Shown one piece after another: positions 14,741 to 26,739 of a DNA stretch of 64,000 nt. The notes under the pieces are model-generated. The model did no database searches. It saw nothing but the letters and a program-made list of their open reading frames with translations, and was not told where the DNA came from. Where the stretch lies: the NCBI RefSeq assembly GCF_037975245.1, contig NC_092567.1:5650214-5714213 (forward strand), read 5' to 3'. Each line of letters begins with the position of its first letter. Position 1 is the stretch's first letter. The translations under genes were made by a program, and so were the position numbers. The DNA is from Apostichopus japonicus. Lineage: Eukaryota > Echinodermata > Holothuroidea > Aspidochirotida > Stichopodidae.

Positions 14741-16520
14741 TAGAGGGTGACGTCAGCTACCATGGGGACCCCAATGATACTGAGTTACAGATTTGATTTG
14801 TTAGCCAAAAATCGTGTTGAAAAACCGTATATAAACTGTAAATGCGACTTTGCGTCGAGTTTGGGTGTTAATAACACCCTAAATGATACCGTGCCCCGAG
14901 GTTTGTTAGTATGGGGTGATAGCTGGCGACGTCAGCTACGTTTTTGCTCCTCAATGATACTGAGTTACAGATTTGATTTGTTAGCCAAAAATCGTGTTGA
15001 AAAACCGTATATAAACTGTAAATGCGACTTTGCGTCGAGTTTGGGTGTTAATAACACCCTAAATGATACCGTCCCCCGAGGTTTGTTGGTATGGGGTGAT
15101 AGAGGGTGACGTCAGCTACTTTGGGGACACCAATGATACTGAGTTACAGATTTGATTTGTTAGCCAAAAATCGTGTTGAAAAACCGTATATAAACTGTAA
15201 ATGCGACTTTGCGTCGAGTTTGGGTGTTAATAACACCCTAAATGATACCTTGCCCCGAGGTTTGTTGGTATGGGGTGATAGAGGGTGACGTCAGCTACTT
15301 TGGGGACACCAATGATACTGAGTTACAGATTTGATTTGTTAGCCAAAAATCGTGTTGAAAAACCGTATATAAACTGTAAATGCGACTTTGCGTCGAGTTT
15401 GGGTGTTAATCACACCCTAAATGATACCGTCCCCCGAGGTTTGTTGGTATGGGGTGATAGAGGGTGACGTCAGCTACTTTGGGGACACCAATGATACTGA
15501 GTTACAGATTTGATTTGTTAGCCAAAAATCGTGTTGAAAAACCGTATATAAACTGTAAATGAGACTTTGCGTTGAGTTTGGGTGTTAATAACACCCTAAA
15601 TGATACCTTGCCCCGAGGTTTGTTGGTATGGGGTGATAGAAGGTGACGTCAGCTACTATGGGGACCCCAATGATACTGAGTTACAGATTTGATTTGTTAG
15701 CCAAAAATCGTGTTGAAAAACCGTATATAAACTGTAAATGCGACTTTGCGTCGAGTTTGGGTGTTAATAACACCCTAAATGATACCGTGCCCCGAGGTTT
15801 GTTGGTATGGGGTGATAGAGGGTGACGTCAGCTACCATGGGGACCCCAATGATACTGAGTTACAGATTTGATTTGTTAGCCAAAAATCGTGTTGAAAAAC
15901 CGTATATAAACTGTAAATGCGACTTTGCGTCGAGTTTGGGTGTTAATAACACCCTAAATGATACCGTGCCCCGAGGTTTGTTGGTATGGGATGATAGCTG
16001 GCGACGTCAGCTACGTTTTTGCTCCCCAATGATACTGAGTTACAGATTTGATTTGTTAGCCAAAAATCGTGTTGCAAAACCGTATGTAAACTGTAAATGA
16101 GACTTTTCGCCAAGTTTGGGTGTTAATAACACCTTAAATGATACCGTGCCCCGAGGTTTGTTGGTATGGGATGATAGAGGGTGACGTCAGCTACCATGGG
16201 GACCCCAATGATACTGAGTTACAGATTTGATTTGTTAGCCAAAAATCGTGTTGAAAAACCGTATATAAACTGTAAATGCGACTTTGCGTCGAGTTTGGGT
16301 GTTAATAACACCCTAAATGATACCGTGCCCCGAGGTTTGTTAGTATGGGGTGATAGCTGGCGACGTCAGCTACGTTTTTGCTCCCCAATGATACTGAGTT
16401 ACAGATTTGATTTGTTAGCCAAAAATCGTGTTGAAAAACCGTATATAAACTGTAAATGCGACTTTGCGTCGAGTTTGGGTGTTAATAACACCCTAAATGA
16501 TACCGTCCCCCGAGGTTTGT
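12500..16520 (+). repeat. 6,634-bp-offset super-duplication, copy 1
   Basis: Monomer variants here recur 6,634 bp downstream at about 19,134-23,154. Examples are the unusual GTCCCTAGAGG (14,535 and 21,169), the TGCTCCTCAATG junction (about 14,946 and 21,580) and the GTTGCAAAACC variant (about 16,073 and 22,707). The block is a 14-mer copy plus about ten further monomers. The edges are approximate because neighbouring monomers are nearly identical. Confidence 0.85.
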
Positions 16521-19133
16521 TGGTATGGGATGATAGAGGGTGACGTCAGCTACTTTGGGGACACCAATGATACTGAGTTACAGATTTGATTTGTTAGCCA
16601 AAAATCGTGTTGAAAAACCGTATATAAACTGTAAATGAGACTTTGCGTCGAGTTTGGGTGTTAATCACACCCTAAATGATACCGTCCCCCGAGGTTTGTT
16701 GGTATGGGGTGATAGAGGGTGACGTCAGCTACTTTGGGGACACCAATGATACTGAGTTACAGATTTGATTTGTTAGCCAAAAATCGTGTTGAAAAACCGT
16801 ATATAAACTGTAAATGAGACTTTGCGTTGAGTTTGGGTGTTAATAACACCCTAAATGATACCTTGCCCCGAGGTTTGTTGGTATGGGGTGATAGAGGGTG
16901 ACGTCAGCTACTATGGGGACCCCAATGATACTGAGTTACAGATTTGATTTGTTAGCCAAAAATCGTGTTGAAAAACCGTATGTAAACTGTAAATGCGACT
17001 TTGCGTCGAGTTTGGGTGTTAATAACACCCTAAATGATACCGTCCCCCGAGGTTTGTTGGTATGGGGTGATAGAGGGTGACGTCAGCTACCATGGGGACC
17101 CCAATGATACTGAGTTACAGATTTGATTTGTTAGCCAAAAATCGTGTTGAAAAACCGTATATAAACTGTAAATGTGACTTTGCGTCGAGTTTGGCTGTTA
17201 ATAACACCCAAAATGATACCGTGCCCCGAGGTTTGTTGGTATGGGGTGATAGAGGGTGACGTCAGCTACCATGGGGACCCCAATGATACTGAGTTACAGA
17301 TTTGATTTGTTAGCCAAAAATCGTGTTGAAAAACCGTATATAAACTGTAAATGCGACTTTGCGTCGAGTTTGGGTGTTAATAACACCCTAAATGATACCG
17401 TGCCCCGAGGTTTGTTGGTATGGGATGATAGCTGGCGACGTCAGCTACGTTTTTGCTCCCCAATGATACTGAGTTACAGATTTGATTTGTTAGCCAAAAA
17501 TCGTGTTGAAAAACCGTATATAAACTGTAAATGCGACTTTGCGTCGAGTTTGGGTGTTAATCACACCCTAAATGATACCGTCCCCCGAGGTTTGTTGGTA
17601 TGGGGTGATAGAGGGTGACGTCAGCTACTTTGGGGACACCAATGATACTGAGTTACAGATTTGATTTGTTAGCCAAAAATCGTGTTGAAAAACCGTATAT
17701 AAACTGTAAATGAGACTTTGCGTTGAGTTTGGGTGTTAATAACACCCTAAATGATACCTTGCCCCGAGGTTTGTTGGTATGGGGTGATAGAAGGTGACGT
17801 CAGCTACTATGGGGACCCCAATGATACTGAGTTACAGATTTGATTTGTTAGCCAAAAATCGTGTTGAAAAACCGTATATAAACTGTAAATGCGACTTTGC
17901 GTCGAGTTTGGGTGTTAATAACACCCTAAATGATACCGTGCCCCGAGGTTTGTTGGTATGGGGTGATAGAGGGTGACGTCAGCTACCATGGGGACCCCAA
18001 TGATACTGAGTTACAGATTTGATTTGTTAGCCAAAAATCGTGTTGAAAAACCGTATATAAACTGTAAATGCGACTTTGCGTCGAGTTTGGGTGTTAATAA
18101 CACCCTAAATGATACCGTGCCCCGAGATTTGTTGGTATGGGATGATAGCTGGCGACGTCAGCTACGTTTTTGCTCCCCAATGATACTGAGTTACAGATTT
18201 GATTTGTTAGCCAAAAATCGTGTTGAAAAACCGTATGTAAACTGTAAATGAGACTTTTCGCCAAGTTTGGGTGTTAATAACACCTTAAATGATACCGTGC
18301 CCCGAGGTTTGTTGGTATGGGATGATAGAGGGTGACGTCAGCTACCATGGGGACCCCAATGATACTGAGTTACAGATTTGATTTGTTAGCCAAAAATCGT
18401 GTTGAAAAACCGTATATAAACTGTAAATGCGACTTTGCGTCGAGTTTGGGTGTTAATAACACCCTAAATGATACCGTGCCCCGAGGTTTGTTAGTATGGG
18501 GTGATAGCTGGCGACGTCAGCTACGTTTTTGCTCCCCAATGATACTGAGTTACAGATTTGATTTGTTAGCCAAAAATCGTGTTGAAAAACCGTATATAAA
18601 CTGTAAATGCGACTTTGCGTCGAGTTTGGGTGTTAATAACACCCTAAATGATACCGTGCCCCGAGGTTTGTTAGTATGGGGTGATAGCTGGCGACGTCAG
18701 CTACGTTTTTGCTCCCCAATGATACTGAGTTACAGATTTGATTTGTTAGCCAAAAATCGTGTTGAAAAACCGTATATAAACTGTAAATGCGACTTTGCGT
18801 CGAGTTTGGGTGTTAATAACACCCTAAATGATACCGTGCCCCGAGGTTTGTTAGTATGGGGTGATAGCTGGCGACGTCAGCTACGTTTTTGCTCCCCAAT
18901 GATACTGAGTTACAGATTTGATTTGTTAGCCAAAAATCGTGTTGAAAAACCGTATATAAACTGTAAATGCGACTTTGCGTCGAGTTTGGGTGTTAATAAC
19001 ACCCTAAATGATACCGTCCCCCGAGGTTTGTTGGTATGGGATGATAGAGGGTGACGTCAGCTACTTTGGGGACACCAATGATACTGAGTTACAGATTTGA
19101 TTTGTTAGCCAAAAATCGTGTTGAAAAACCGTA

Positions 19134-22100
19134 TATAAACTGTAAATGAGACTTTGCGTCGAGTTTGGGTGTTAATCACACCCTAAATGATACCGTCCCC
19201 CGAGGTTTGTTGGTATGGGGTGATAGAGGGTGACGTCAGCTACTTTGGGGACACCAATGATACTGAGTTACAGATTTGATTTGTTAGCCAAAAATCGTGT
19301 TGAAAAACCGTATATAAACTGTAAATGAGACTTTGCGTTGAGTTTGGGTGTTAATAACACCCTAAATGATACCTTGCCCCGAGGTTTGTTGGTATGGGGT
19401 GATAGAGGGTGACGTCAGCTACTATGGGGACCCCAATGATACTGAGTTACAGATTTGATTTGTTAGCCAAAAATCGTGTTGAAAAACCGTATGTAAACTG
19501 TAAATGCGACTTTGCGTCGAGTTTGGGTGTTAATAACACCCTAAATGATACCGTCCCCCGAGGTTTGTTGGTATGGGGTGATAGAGGGTGACGTCAGCTA
19601 CCATGGGGACCCCAATGATACTGAGTTACAGATTTGATTTGTTAGCCAAAAATCGTGTTGAAAAACCGTATATAAACTGTAAATGTGACTTTGCGTCGAG
19701 TTTGGCTGTTAATAACACCCAAAATGATACCGTGCCCCGAGGTTTGTTGGTATGGGGTGATAGAGGGTGACGTCAGCTACCATGGGGACCCCAATGATAC
19801 TGAGTTACAGATTTGATTTGTTAGCCAAAAATCGTGTTGAAAAACCGTATATAAACTGTAAATGCGACTTTGCGTCGAGTTTGGGTGTTAATAACACCCT
19901 AAATGATACCGTGCCCCGAGGTTTGTTGGTATGGGATGATAGCTGGCGACGTCAGCTACGTTTTTGCTCCCCAATGATACTGAGTTACAGATTTGATTTG
20001 TTAGCCAAAAATCGTGTTGAAAAACCGTATATAAACTGTAAATGCGACTTTGCGTCGAGTTTGGGTGTTAATCACACCCTAAATGATACCGTCCCCCGAG
20101 GTTTGTTGGTATGGGGTGATAGAGGGTGACGTCAGCTACTTTGGGGACACCAATGATACTGAGTTACAGATTTGATTTGTTAGCCAAAAATCGTGTTGAA
20201 AAACCGTATATAAACTGTAAATGAGACTTTGCGTTGAGTTTGGGTGTTAATAACACCCTAAATGATACCTTGCCCCGAGGTTTGTTGGTATGGGGTGATA
20301 GAAGGTGACGTCAGCTACTATGGGGACCCCAATGATACTGAGTTACAGATTTGATTTGTTAGCCAAAAATCGTGTTGAAAAACCGTATATAAACTGTAAA
20401 TGCGACTTTGCGTCGAGTTTGGGTGTTAATAACACCCTAAATGATACCGTGCCCCGAGGTTTGTTGGTATGGGGTGATAGAGGGTGACGTCAGCTACCAT
20501 GGGGACCCCAATGATACTGAGTTACAGATTTGATTTGTTAGCCAAAAATCGTGTTGAAAAACCGTATATAAACTGTAAATGCGACTTTGCGTCGAGTTTG
20601 GGTGTTAATAACACCCTAAATGATACCGTGCCCCGAGATTTGTTGGTATGGGATGATAGCTGGCGACGTCAGCTACGTTTTTGCTCCCCAATGATACTGA
20701 GTTACAGATTTGATTTGTTAGCCAAAAATCGTGTTGAAAAACCGTATGTAAACTGTAAATGAGACTTTTCGCCAAGTTTGGGTGTTAATAACACCTTAAA
20801 TGATACCGTGCCCCGAGGTTTGTTGGTATGGGATGATAGAGGGTGACGTCAGCTACCATGGGGACCCCAATGATACTGAGTTACAGATTTGATTTGTTAG
20901 CCAAAAATCGTGTTGAAAAACCGTATATAAACTGTAAATGCGACTTTGCGTCGAGTTTGGGTGTTAATAACACCCTAAATGATACCGTGCCCCGAGGTTT
21001 GTTAGTATGGGGTGATAGCTGGCGACGTCAGCTACGTTTTTGCTCCCCAATGATACTGAGTTACAGATTTGATTTGTTAGCCAAAAATCGTGTTGAAAAA
21101 CCGTATATAAACTGTAAATGCGACTTTGCGTCGAGTTTGGGTGTTAATAACACCCTAAATGATACCGTCCCTAGAGGTTTGTTGGTATGGGGTGATAGAG
21201 GGTGACGTCAGCTACTTTGGGGACACCAATGATACTGAGTTACAGATTTGATTTGTTAGCCAAAAATCGTGTTGAAAAACCGTATGTAAACTGTAAATGA
21301 GACTTTTCGCCAAGTTTGGGTGTTAATAACACCTTAAATGATACCGTGCCCCGAGGTTTGTTGGTATGGGGTGATAGAGGGTGACGTCAGCTACCATGGG
21401 GACCCCAATGATACTGAGTTACAGATTTGATTTGTTAGCCAAAAATCGTGTTGAAAAACCGTATATAAACTGTAAATGCGACTTTGCGTCGAGTTTGGGT
21501 GTTAATAACACCCTAAATGATACCGTGCCCCGAGGTTTGTTAGTATGGGGTGATAGCTGGCGACGTCAGCTACGTTTTTGCTCCTCAATGATACTGAGTT
21601 ACAGATTTGATTTGTTAGCCAAAAATCGTGTTGAAAAACCGTATATAAACTGTAAATGCGACTTTGCGTCGAGTTTGGGTGTTAATAACACCCTAAATGA
21701 TACCGTCCCCCGAGGTTTGTTGGTATGGGGTGATAGAGGGTGACGTCAGCTACTTTGGGGACACCAATGATACTGAGTTACAGATTTGATTTGTTAGCCA
21801 AAAATCGTGTTGAAAAACCGTATATAAACTGTAAATGCGACTTTGCGTCGAGTTTGGGTGTTAATAACACCCTAAATGATACCTTGCCCCGAGGTTTGTT
21901 GGTATGGGGTGATAGAGGGTGACGTCAGCTACTTTGGGGACACCAATGATACTGAGTTACAGATTTGATTTGTTAGCCAAAAATCGTGTTGAAAAACCGT
22001 ATATAAACTGTAAATGCGACTTTGCGTCGAGTTTGGGTGTTAATCACACCCTAAATGATACCGTCCCCCGAGGTTTGTTGGTATGGGGTGATAGAGGGTG

Positions 22101-23154
22101 ACGTCAGCTACTTTGGGGACACCAATGATACTGAGTTACAGATTTGATTTGTTAGCCAAAAATCGTGTTGAAAAACCGTATATAAACTGTAAATGAGACT
22201 TTGCGTTGAGTTTGGGTGTTAATAACACCCTAAATGATACCTTGCCCCGAGGTTTGTTGGTATGGGGTGATAGAAGGTGACGTCAGCTACTATGGGGACC
22301 CCAATGATACTGAGTTACAGATTTGATTTGTTAGCCAAAAATCGTGTTGAAAAACCGTATATAAACTGTAAATGCGACTTTGCGTCGAGTTTGGGTGTTA
22401 ATAACACCCTAAATGATACCGTGCCCCGAGGTTTGTTGGTATGGGGTGATAGAGGGTGACGTCAGCTACCATGGGGACCCCAATGATACTGAGTTACAGA
22501 TTTGATTTGTTAGCCAAAAATCGTGTTGAAAAACCGTATATAAACTGTAAATGCGACTTTGCGTCGAGTTTGGGTGTTAATAACACCCTAAATGATACCG
22601 TGCCCCGAGGTTTGTTGGTATGGGATGATAGCTGGCGACGTCAGCTACGTTTTTGCTCCCCAATGATACTGAGTTACAGATTTGATTTGTTAGCCAAAAA
22701 TCGTGTTGCAAAACCGTATGTAAACTGTAAATGAGACTTTTCGCCAAGTTTGGGTGTTAATAACACCTTAAATGATACCGTGCCCCGAGGTTTGTTGGTA
22801 TGGGATGATAGAGGGTGACGTCAGCTACCATGGGGACCCCAATGATACTGAGTTACAGATTTGATTTGTTAGCCAAAAATCGTGTTGAAAAACCGTATAT
22901 AAACTGTAAATGCGACTTTGCGTCGAGTTTGGGTGTTAATAACACCCTAAATGATACCGTGCCCCGAGGTTTGTTAGTATGGGGTGATAGCTGGCGACGT
23001 CAGCTACGTTTTTGCTCCCCAATGATACTGAGTTACAGATTTGATTTGTTAGCCAAAAATCGTGTTGAAAAACCGTATATAAACTGTAAATGCGACTTTG
23101 CGTCGAGTTTGGGTGTTAATAACACCCTAAATGATACCGTCCCCCGAGGTTTGT
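19134..23154 (+). repeat. 6,634-bp-offset super-duplication, copy 2
   Basis: Second copy of the block at about 12,500-16,520. Between the two copies lies another 14-mer-like unit, displaced by 2,511 bp from this copy (monomer starts 16,898, 17,077 and 17,256 against 19,409, 19,588 and 19,767). That intervening segment contains the longest open frame in the array, 18,332-19,054 (240 codons), because four consecutive monomers are joined by the in-frame 180-bp junction. Confidence 0.85.
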
Positions 23155-24651
23155 TGGTATGGGGTGATAGAGGGTGACGTCAGCTACTTTGGGGACACCA
23201 ATGATACTGAGTTACAGATTTGATTTGTTAGCCAAAAATCGTGTTGAAAAACCGTATGTAAACTGTAAATGAGACTTTTCGCCAAGTTTGGGTGTTAATA
23301 ACACCTTAAATGATACCGTGCCCCGAGGTTTGTTGGTATGGGGTGATAGAGGGTGACGTCAGCTACCATGGGGACCCCAATGATACTGAGTTACAGATTT
23401 GATTTGTTAGCCAAAAATCGTGTTGAAAAACCGTATATAAACTGTAAATGCGACTTTGCGTCGAGTTTGGGTGTTAATAACACCCTAAATGATACCGTGC
23501 CCCGAGGTTTGTTAGTATGGGGTGATAGCTGGCGACGTCAGCTACGTGTTTGCTCCTCAATGATACTGAGTTACAGATTTGATTTGTTAGCCAAAAATCG
23601 TGTTGAAAAACCGTATATAAACTGTAAATGCGACTTTGCGTCGAGTTTGGGTGTTAATAACACCCTAAATGATACCGTCCCCCGAGGTTTGTTGGTATGG
23701 GGTGATAGAGGGTGACGTCAGCTACTTTGGGGACACCAATGATACTGAGTTACAGATTTGATTTGTTAGCCAAAAATCGTGTTGAAAAACCGTATATAAA
23801 CTGTAAATGCGACTTTGCGTCGAGTTTGGGTGTTAATCACACCCTAAATGATACCGTCCCCCGAGGTTTGTTGGTATGGGGTGATAGAGGGTGACGTCAG
23901 CTACTTTGGGGACACCAATGATACTGAGTTACAGATTTGATTTGTTAGCCAAAAATCGTGTTGAAAAACCGTATATAAACTGTAAATGAGACTTTGCGTT
24001 GAGTTTGGGTGTTAATAACACCCTAAATGATACCTTGCCCCGAGGTTTGTTGGTATGGGGTGATAGAGGGTGACGTCAGCTACTATGGGGACCCCAATGA
24101 TACTGAGTTACAGATTTGATTTGTTAGCCAAAAATCGTGTTGAAAAACCGTATATAAACTGTAAATGCGACTTTGCGTCGAGTTTGGGTGTTAATAACAC
24201 CCTAAATGATACCGTCCCCCGAGGTTTGTTGGTATGGGGTGATAGAGGGTGACGTCAGCTACTTTGGGGACACCAATGATACTGAGTTACAGATTTGATT
24301 TGTTAGCCAAAAATCGTGTTGAAAAACCGTATATAAACTGTAAATGAGACTTTGCGTTGAGTTTGGGTGTTAATAACACCCTAAATGATACCTTGCCCCG
24401 AGGTTTGTTGGTATGGGGTGATAGAGGGTGACGTCAGCTACGTTTTTGCTCCCCAATGATACTGAGTTACAGATTTGATTTGTTAGCCAAAAATCGTGTT
24501 GAAAAACCGTATATAAACTGTAAATGCGACTTTGCGTCGAGTTTGGGTGTTAATAACACCCTAAATGATACCGTCCCCCGAGGTTTGTTGTTATGGGGTG
24601 ATAGCTGGTGACGTCAGCTACGTTTTTGCTCCCCAATGATACTGAGTTACA

Positions 24652-24800
24652 GATTTTATTTGTTTGCCAGATGTGGTTTTGAATTACAGTATATATATGC
24701 TACGTTTTACTTTCAGTTGCCGAGTTAATTGTTAATATCCCCCTGCCCGACATCGTCCCTCACGGTTGTTGGCATACTTTGGTAGAGTGTAATGTCAGCT
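24652..24800 (+). repeat. Decayed terminal satellite monomer (array edge)
   Basis: After the last clean monomer start the sequence can still be aligned by eye to the consensus across a whole monomer: TTATTTGTTTGCCAG, GTATATATATGC, TTGCCGAGTTAATTGTTAATA, CATCGTCCC, GGTTGTTGGCATAC and GTAATGTCAGCT. There are many substitutions. TGACGTCA has become TAATGTCA, and the GTTAATAACAC dyad is lost. Diverged monomers at the boundary are typical of satellite arrays homogenised by unequal exchange. Confidence 0.75.
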
Positions 24801-26090
24801 TTAACGTTCACCCCACCCTTCTTCATGTTTCCCATTAAGCTTTGTTTCCAAATATGTTATCTTTTACCCTAAACTTACGCTTTTCGCTGATATTTGGGGC
24901 AGGTCTGATATTTTAAGAGCTATAATTTTGCTTTACCACGATAATGAGTTAGGCCATACCCTGACTTTTGGGATATTTTATACCCCGTTCCATAATTACG
25001 AGTTTGTCGGGTTTGAATCTCTTATAATAAATTATTTAATGCATGGAACGTCCAAAAGCCTGTCTTTCCCTCCTAATTGCAATCGATTGAAAGCATTCGA
25101 TCATTCAATTTGCTTTAAACACATCATTTTTGCCACATGGCCCATTACGAAGGCCACTACACAACTCCGTAGTATCATTTGCACTTTCTAGCATTTTTTG
25201 GTCGACCTTATTGGTCGCTCTTATTGTTCGCTACTATTGTTCGCTCTTATTGTTCGCCAACTTCAGCCAGATCGACCGCAGTTGTAGTACTGTGTGTCAT
25301 GTCTTACTGTCCTTTTTTTCTTAGTGGCTTCTGTTAGTGTCTGCTCTTAGTGGCTGCTACCTTCAATGAGGCCCAGATAGAAGTTGACCTGTGACGTCCT
25401 TCCGTTTTCAAGAGCCCTCTCTCGTATTCCTATGGCAATGGCGCGAAATGGAAAGTGTAAATTACTTGTGGTACAACAACAAGTTGTTTACGGTTAGGCC
25501 TACTCAGGCTGAAGATTAACCTGAAAATAACGGCAACTGGGCAGCATGGGTTTGAAGCCTGGACGTAAAGATTAAATATATTCTCTTGACTTGAACTTTT
25601 AACGTTTGAGAAAATTAAATGAGCCAGGCTTTGTTGCAGGTTGAACTTGTAGCTGATGCAGCTTAGCCTAGCCTAGGCCCCAAGACGTAGCTTAAGGTAC
25701 CGTAGTCCAAACGGCATAACCGTTAGCCTAATGGTTGGTGAATTACTCAGTTGCACAGCTATGTTTAAACGAAATTGGGGTCGATGGAGGCAGGCATAAA
25801 TTTTGATAAGGATTATACTTCTAGTGGAGGTGCTTATAGGTGTTTTGAAAGGAAGGAAAGTCATTTCTAACATCGGGAGGAATGCTAAGGTACTCCGAGT
25901 CCTAGTAGTCCTACCTCTAGCTAGCTAGTAACTAGTTACAGGGATTATCTTTACGAATGAAGATTGTCTTTACGAATGCTAGTATTTGTAAAAATTTTGC
26001 TGAATTAACTATTCTTCTTGAGGATCCGCGAGACCGAAGGTCCGCAAGAACGAACGTCCGCGAGACCGAAATTAAAACAAAGTGGCTAAA
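24801..26090. other. Single-copy-looking spacer, no gene seen
   Basis: No convincing coding region. Traces such as TTTGCTTTACCACGATAATGAGTTA (about 24,927) and AAACTTACGCTTTTCGCTGA (about 24,871) may be still older satellite monomers. At 25,200-25,260 there are imperfect short repeats of TTATTGTTCGC. Open frames here are under 90 codons and show no recognisable domain or splice support. Confidence 0.5.
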
Positions 26091-26440
26091 ATTACGACTA
26101 GTCGTAAGAATAATTTATAAATACGCATGCGCAGTTGCTTTAACATGGCTATTTTTATGACTAGGAGTACTATTTTTACGACTAGGAGTAACAATAATTT
26201 CCAGTCAGGGTTAAGGTTAGGGTTAGGTTAGTGTTTAGGGTTAGGGTTACCCCTACTACATGCGCAGTTGCTTATTTACTTTACTGCGCTTGAATTCGCC
26301 GAAGTCGTAAGAATAGTTAATAAATAATTGTTACGACTTGTCGTAAGAGGCCAAATTTAAAAGGTCCGTCACACCGAATATCTTCGAAACCGAGGTATTG
26401 AGACCGAAACTATTACTAGGCCCCGCGAGACCTAAACTAC
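26021..26440. repeat. GAGACCGAA short-word repeat cluster
   Basis: Words such as CCGCGAGACCGAAGG, GTCCGCGAGACCGAAA, GAAACCGAGG, TTGAGACCGAAAC and CCCGCGAGACC recur at both ends of this interval. The same words appear in reverse complement at about 32,200-32,265. Between them lie a perfect palindrome TTACGACTAGTCGTAA (26,092-26,107), a related TTACGACTTGTCGTAA (about 26,331) and two copies of GCATGCGCAGTTGCTT or near matches. This looks like a small dispersed repeat of unknown class. Confidence 0.5.
26206..26252 (+). repeat. Short interstitial telomeric-type tract
   Basis: A degenerate run of TTAGGG units (CAGGGTTAAGGTTAGGGTTAG, then GTTTAGGGTTAGGGTTACCC). TTAGGG is the usual metazoan telomere repeat. 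The tract is short and imperfect, so it is an interstitial remnant and not a chromosome end. Confidence 0.75.
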
Positions 26441-26525
26441 TCGGCCTATAATAGCACTTGGTAAGACAATTATTACTACCGGTAATATTACCTTGATAAA
26501 GCGCGTAAAAGAATTTACAGCCATT

Positions 26526-26625
26526 TTTGGTTCCTTGCTTTAGCAAAAGGAACCTATGCAGTCAGGTTGGCGTGTGTGTGTGTGTATGTATGTATGTATG
26601 TATGTGTGTGTGTGTGTGTGTCTGT
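26526..26625 (+). repeat. Dispersed element head: GGTTCC hairpin plus TG/TATG microsatellite
   Basis: An inverted repeat GGTTCCTTGCT/AGCAAAAGGAACC (one bulge) is followed by CTATGCAGTCAGGTTGGCG, then (GT)n, (ATGT)n and (GT)n. The same order recurs at 63,927-64,000, and the part after the microsatellite (TATCTCAATAAGG ... CCAAACTTGG) recurs at 52,060. This is a dispersed family of unknown class whose right part leads into the tandem array at 26,740. Confidence 0.75.
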
Positions 26626-26739
26626 GACACTTGCTTGGGTACGCTCTATCTCAATAAGGGAATGTTGGATTGAGGCCAAACTTGGACTATAGATCCGCCA
26701 TATGGAGAAGGTGTGCCCTATTGTTTTTGGTGCCCACAA

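Larger units (their letters stand above)
1..24650 (+). repeat. 179-bp satellite DNA array with higher-order structure
   Basis: About 138 head-to-tail monomers fill this stretch, all in one orientation. Two junction classes differ by one base. In one, the segment after GACGTCAGCTAC is 12 bp (CATGGGGACCCC, TATGGGGACCCC or TTTGGGGACACC), giving 179 bp. In the other it is 13 bp (GTTTTTGCTCCCC), giving 180 bp. Occasional indels occur, such as an extra A before CCGTATATAAAC (near 1,187, 5,134 and 6,391). Each monomer has GACGTC, usually TATATAAA, and the dyad GGGTGTTA-A-TAACACCC. The length is close to that of known nucleosome-sized centromeric satellites, but I do not recognise this family. Short ORFs of 60-120 codons recur because the monomer is nearly a multiple of three; the 180-bp class reads through, the 179-bp class stops in GAGGGTGA. 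The array begins before position 1. Confidence 0.97.

Noticed and set aside
1-24650. Many ORFs of 60-240 codons in the satellite as protein genes
   Set aside because: They are the same frame repeated by the 179/180-bp monomer, with in-frame stops set by junction class and no independent gene signals. Mentioned only as a low-interest finding.
1-24650. CENP-B box in the monomer (TTCGCCGAGTTTGGG variant)
   Set aside because: Against the core TTCGNNNNANNCGGG it has two mismatches at fixed positions, and the majority monomer reads TTGCGTCGAGTTTGGG, which is worse.
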